Assembly: GCF_042033325.1 (NCBI RefSeq)
Contig: NZ_CP160095.1
DNA: 64,000 bases
From: Sneathia sanguinegens
GTDB lineage: Bacteria; Fusobacteriota; Fusobacteriia; Fusobacteriales; Leptotrichiaceae
Strand: one strand, 5' to 3'
A program made the position numbers and the translations under genes. The notes beneath the pieces are model-generated. The model saw only the letters and a list, made by a program, of their open reading frames with translations. It did not search any database and had not been told where the DNA came from. Shown here piece after piece: positions 63,793 through 64,000 of this stretch (position 1 is its first letter; every line of letters starts with the position of its first letter).

Positions 63793-64000
63793 TTTCTACC
63801 CTCCATTCATTTGCACTATCAAATTTTTCTTGTAACTTTTTGTATTTTGTATCCTTTGACATTAATTCTTTATCGCTACCTCTTTCAACAATTTGTCCAT
63901 TTTCTATCACTAATATTTCATCGACTTTTCTAATACTTGTTAATCTATGAGCTATCATTATAACAGTCTTACCATTTATTAAATTCTTTAAAGCTCTTTG
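63776..64000 (-). CDS. ABC exporter ATPase C-terminus, start outside the window
   Basis: The frame is open to the window edge. It reads QRALKNLINGKTVIMIAHRL with the switch His of the H-loop and then VDEILVIENGQIVERGSDKE, the usual end of an ABC exporter ATPase domain. Only the last 74 residues are seen. Its last codons overlap the next half-transporter, so the pair is translationally coupled. Confidence 0.85.
   Translation of the reverse strand, partial: QRALKNLINGKTVIMIAHRLTSIRKVDEILVIENGQIVERGSDKELMSKDTKYKKLQEKFDSANEWRVENEGVL

Overview
The window is very AT-rich (poly-A/T runs, AT-ending codons throughout) and combines Gram-negative envelope genes (beta-barrel proteins ending in an aromatic residue, a TolC-like protein, a MacAB-type exporter, MurJ) with gene orders shared with Firmicutes (rimP-nusA-rnpM-infB-rbfA; rnr-smpB-ssrA). 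This fits a small-genome member of the Fusobacteriota, most likely Leptotrichiaceae (Sneathia or Streptobacillus type). The assignment is inference from style, not from a search.

Region by region. 1-2681 (+): two outer-membrane barrel proteins, the first cut by the window edge, the second with a very long coiled coil between its barrel halves. 2712-3440 (-): HAD phosphatase. 3544-9421 (+): thymidine kinase with an unusual tail, a periplasmic protein, an ABC ATPase whose permease partner is broken, tcdA, and a small exported protein. 9490-18298 (+): a long transcription unit with rsuA, a degenerate AroE-like protein, an unknown gene, dnaX, rplI, dnaB, a U32-family RNA hydroxylation enzyme and a two-component system. 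18337-21387 (+): truB, galU, nnr.

21390-26300 is an accessory module. A decayed mobile-element gene is followed by a complete-looking LlaJI/BsuMI-type restriction-modification system: a small HTH controller, a C5 cytosine methyltransferase, a McrB-like AAA+ NTPase and a LlaJI-family nuclease. Two related dyads lie in front of the controller and methyltransferase genes. 26365-33453 (-) is core: ribF, scpA, murJ, a TolC-like protein and a MacA/MacB exporter.

33626-39031 (-) is a second accessory region: an HD hydrolase, an AlkD-type glycosylase, a Fic protein with a striking nested operator, a phage tape-measure stub, CadD, and a chimera of a plasmid RepA N-terminus with a 2Fe-2S domain. It lies directly downstream of an rlmD/rumA-type methyltransferase gene. 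It also holds repeated copies of short sequences that read like the 3' end of such genes, suggesting repeated integration of mobile elements at this gene end.

39032-64000 is mostly core and mostly on the minus strand: rlmD-like, an M20 peptidase, an NlpC/P60 protein (+), a cluster with trpS, a holA candidate, a TruA-like synthase and nadV, the trans-translation unit rnr-smpB-ssrA, yqeK, and a long transcription/translation/proteolysis block (rimP, nusA, rnpM, infB, rbfA, tig, clpP, clpX, lon, yajC, amidase, GerMN-like). The window ends in a two-gene ABC exporter. No rRNA, tRNA, CRISPR array or complete insertion sequence was seen.
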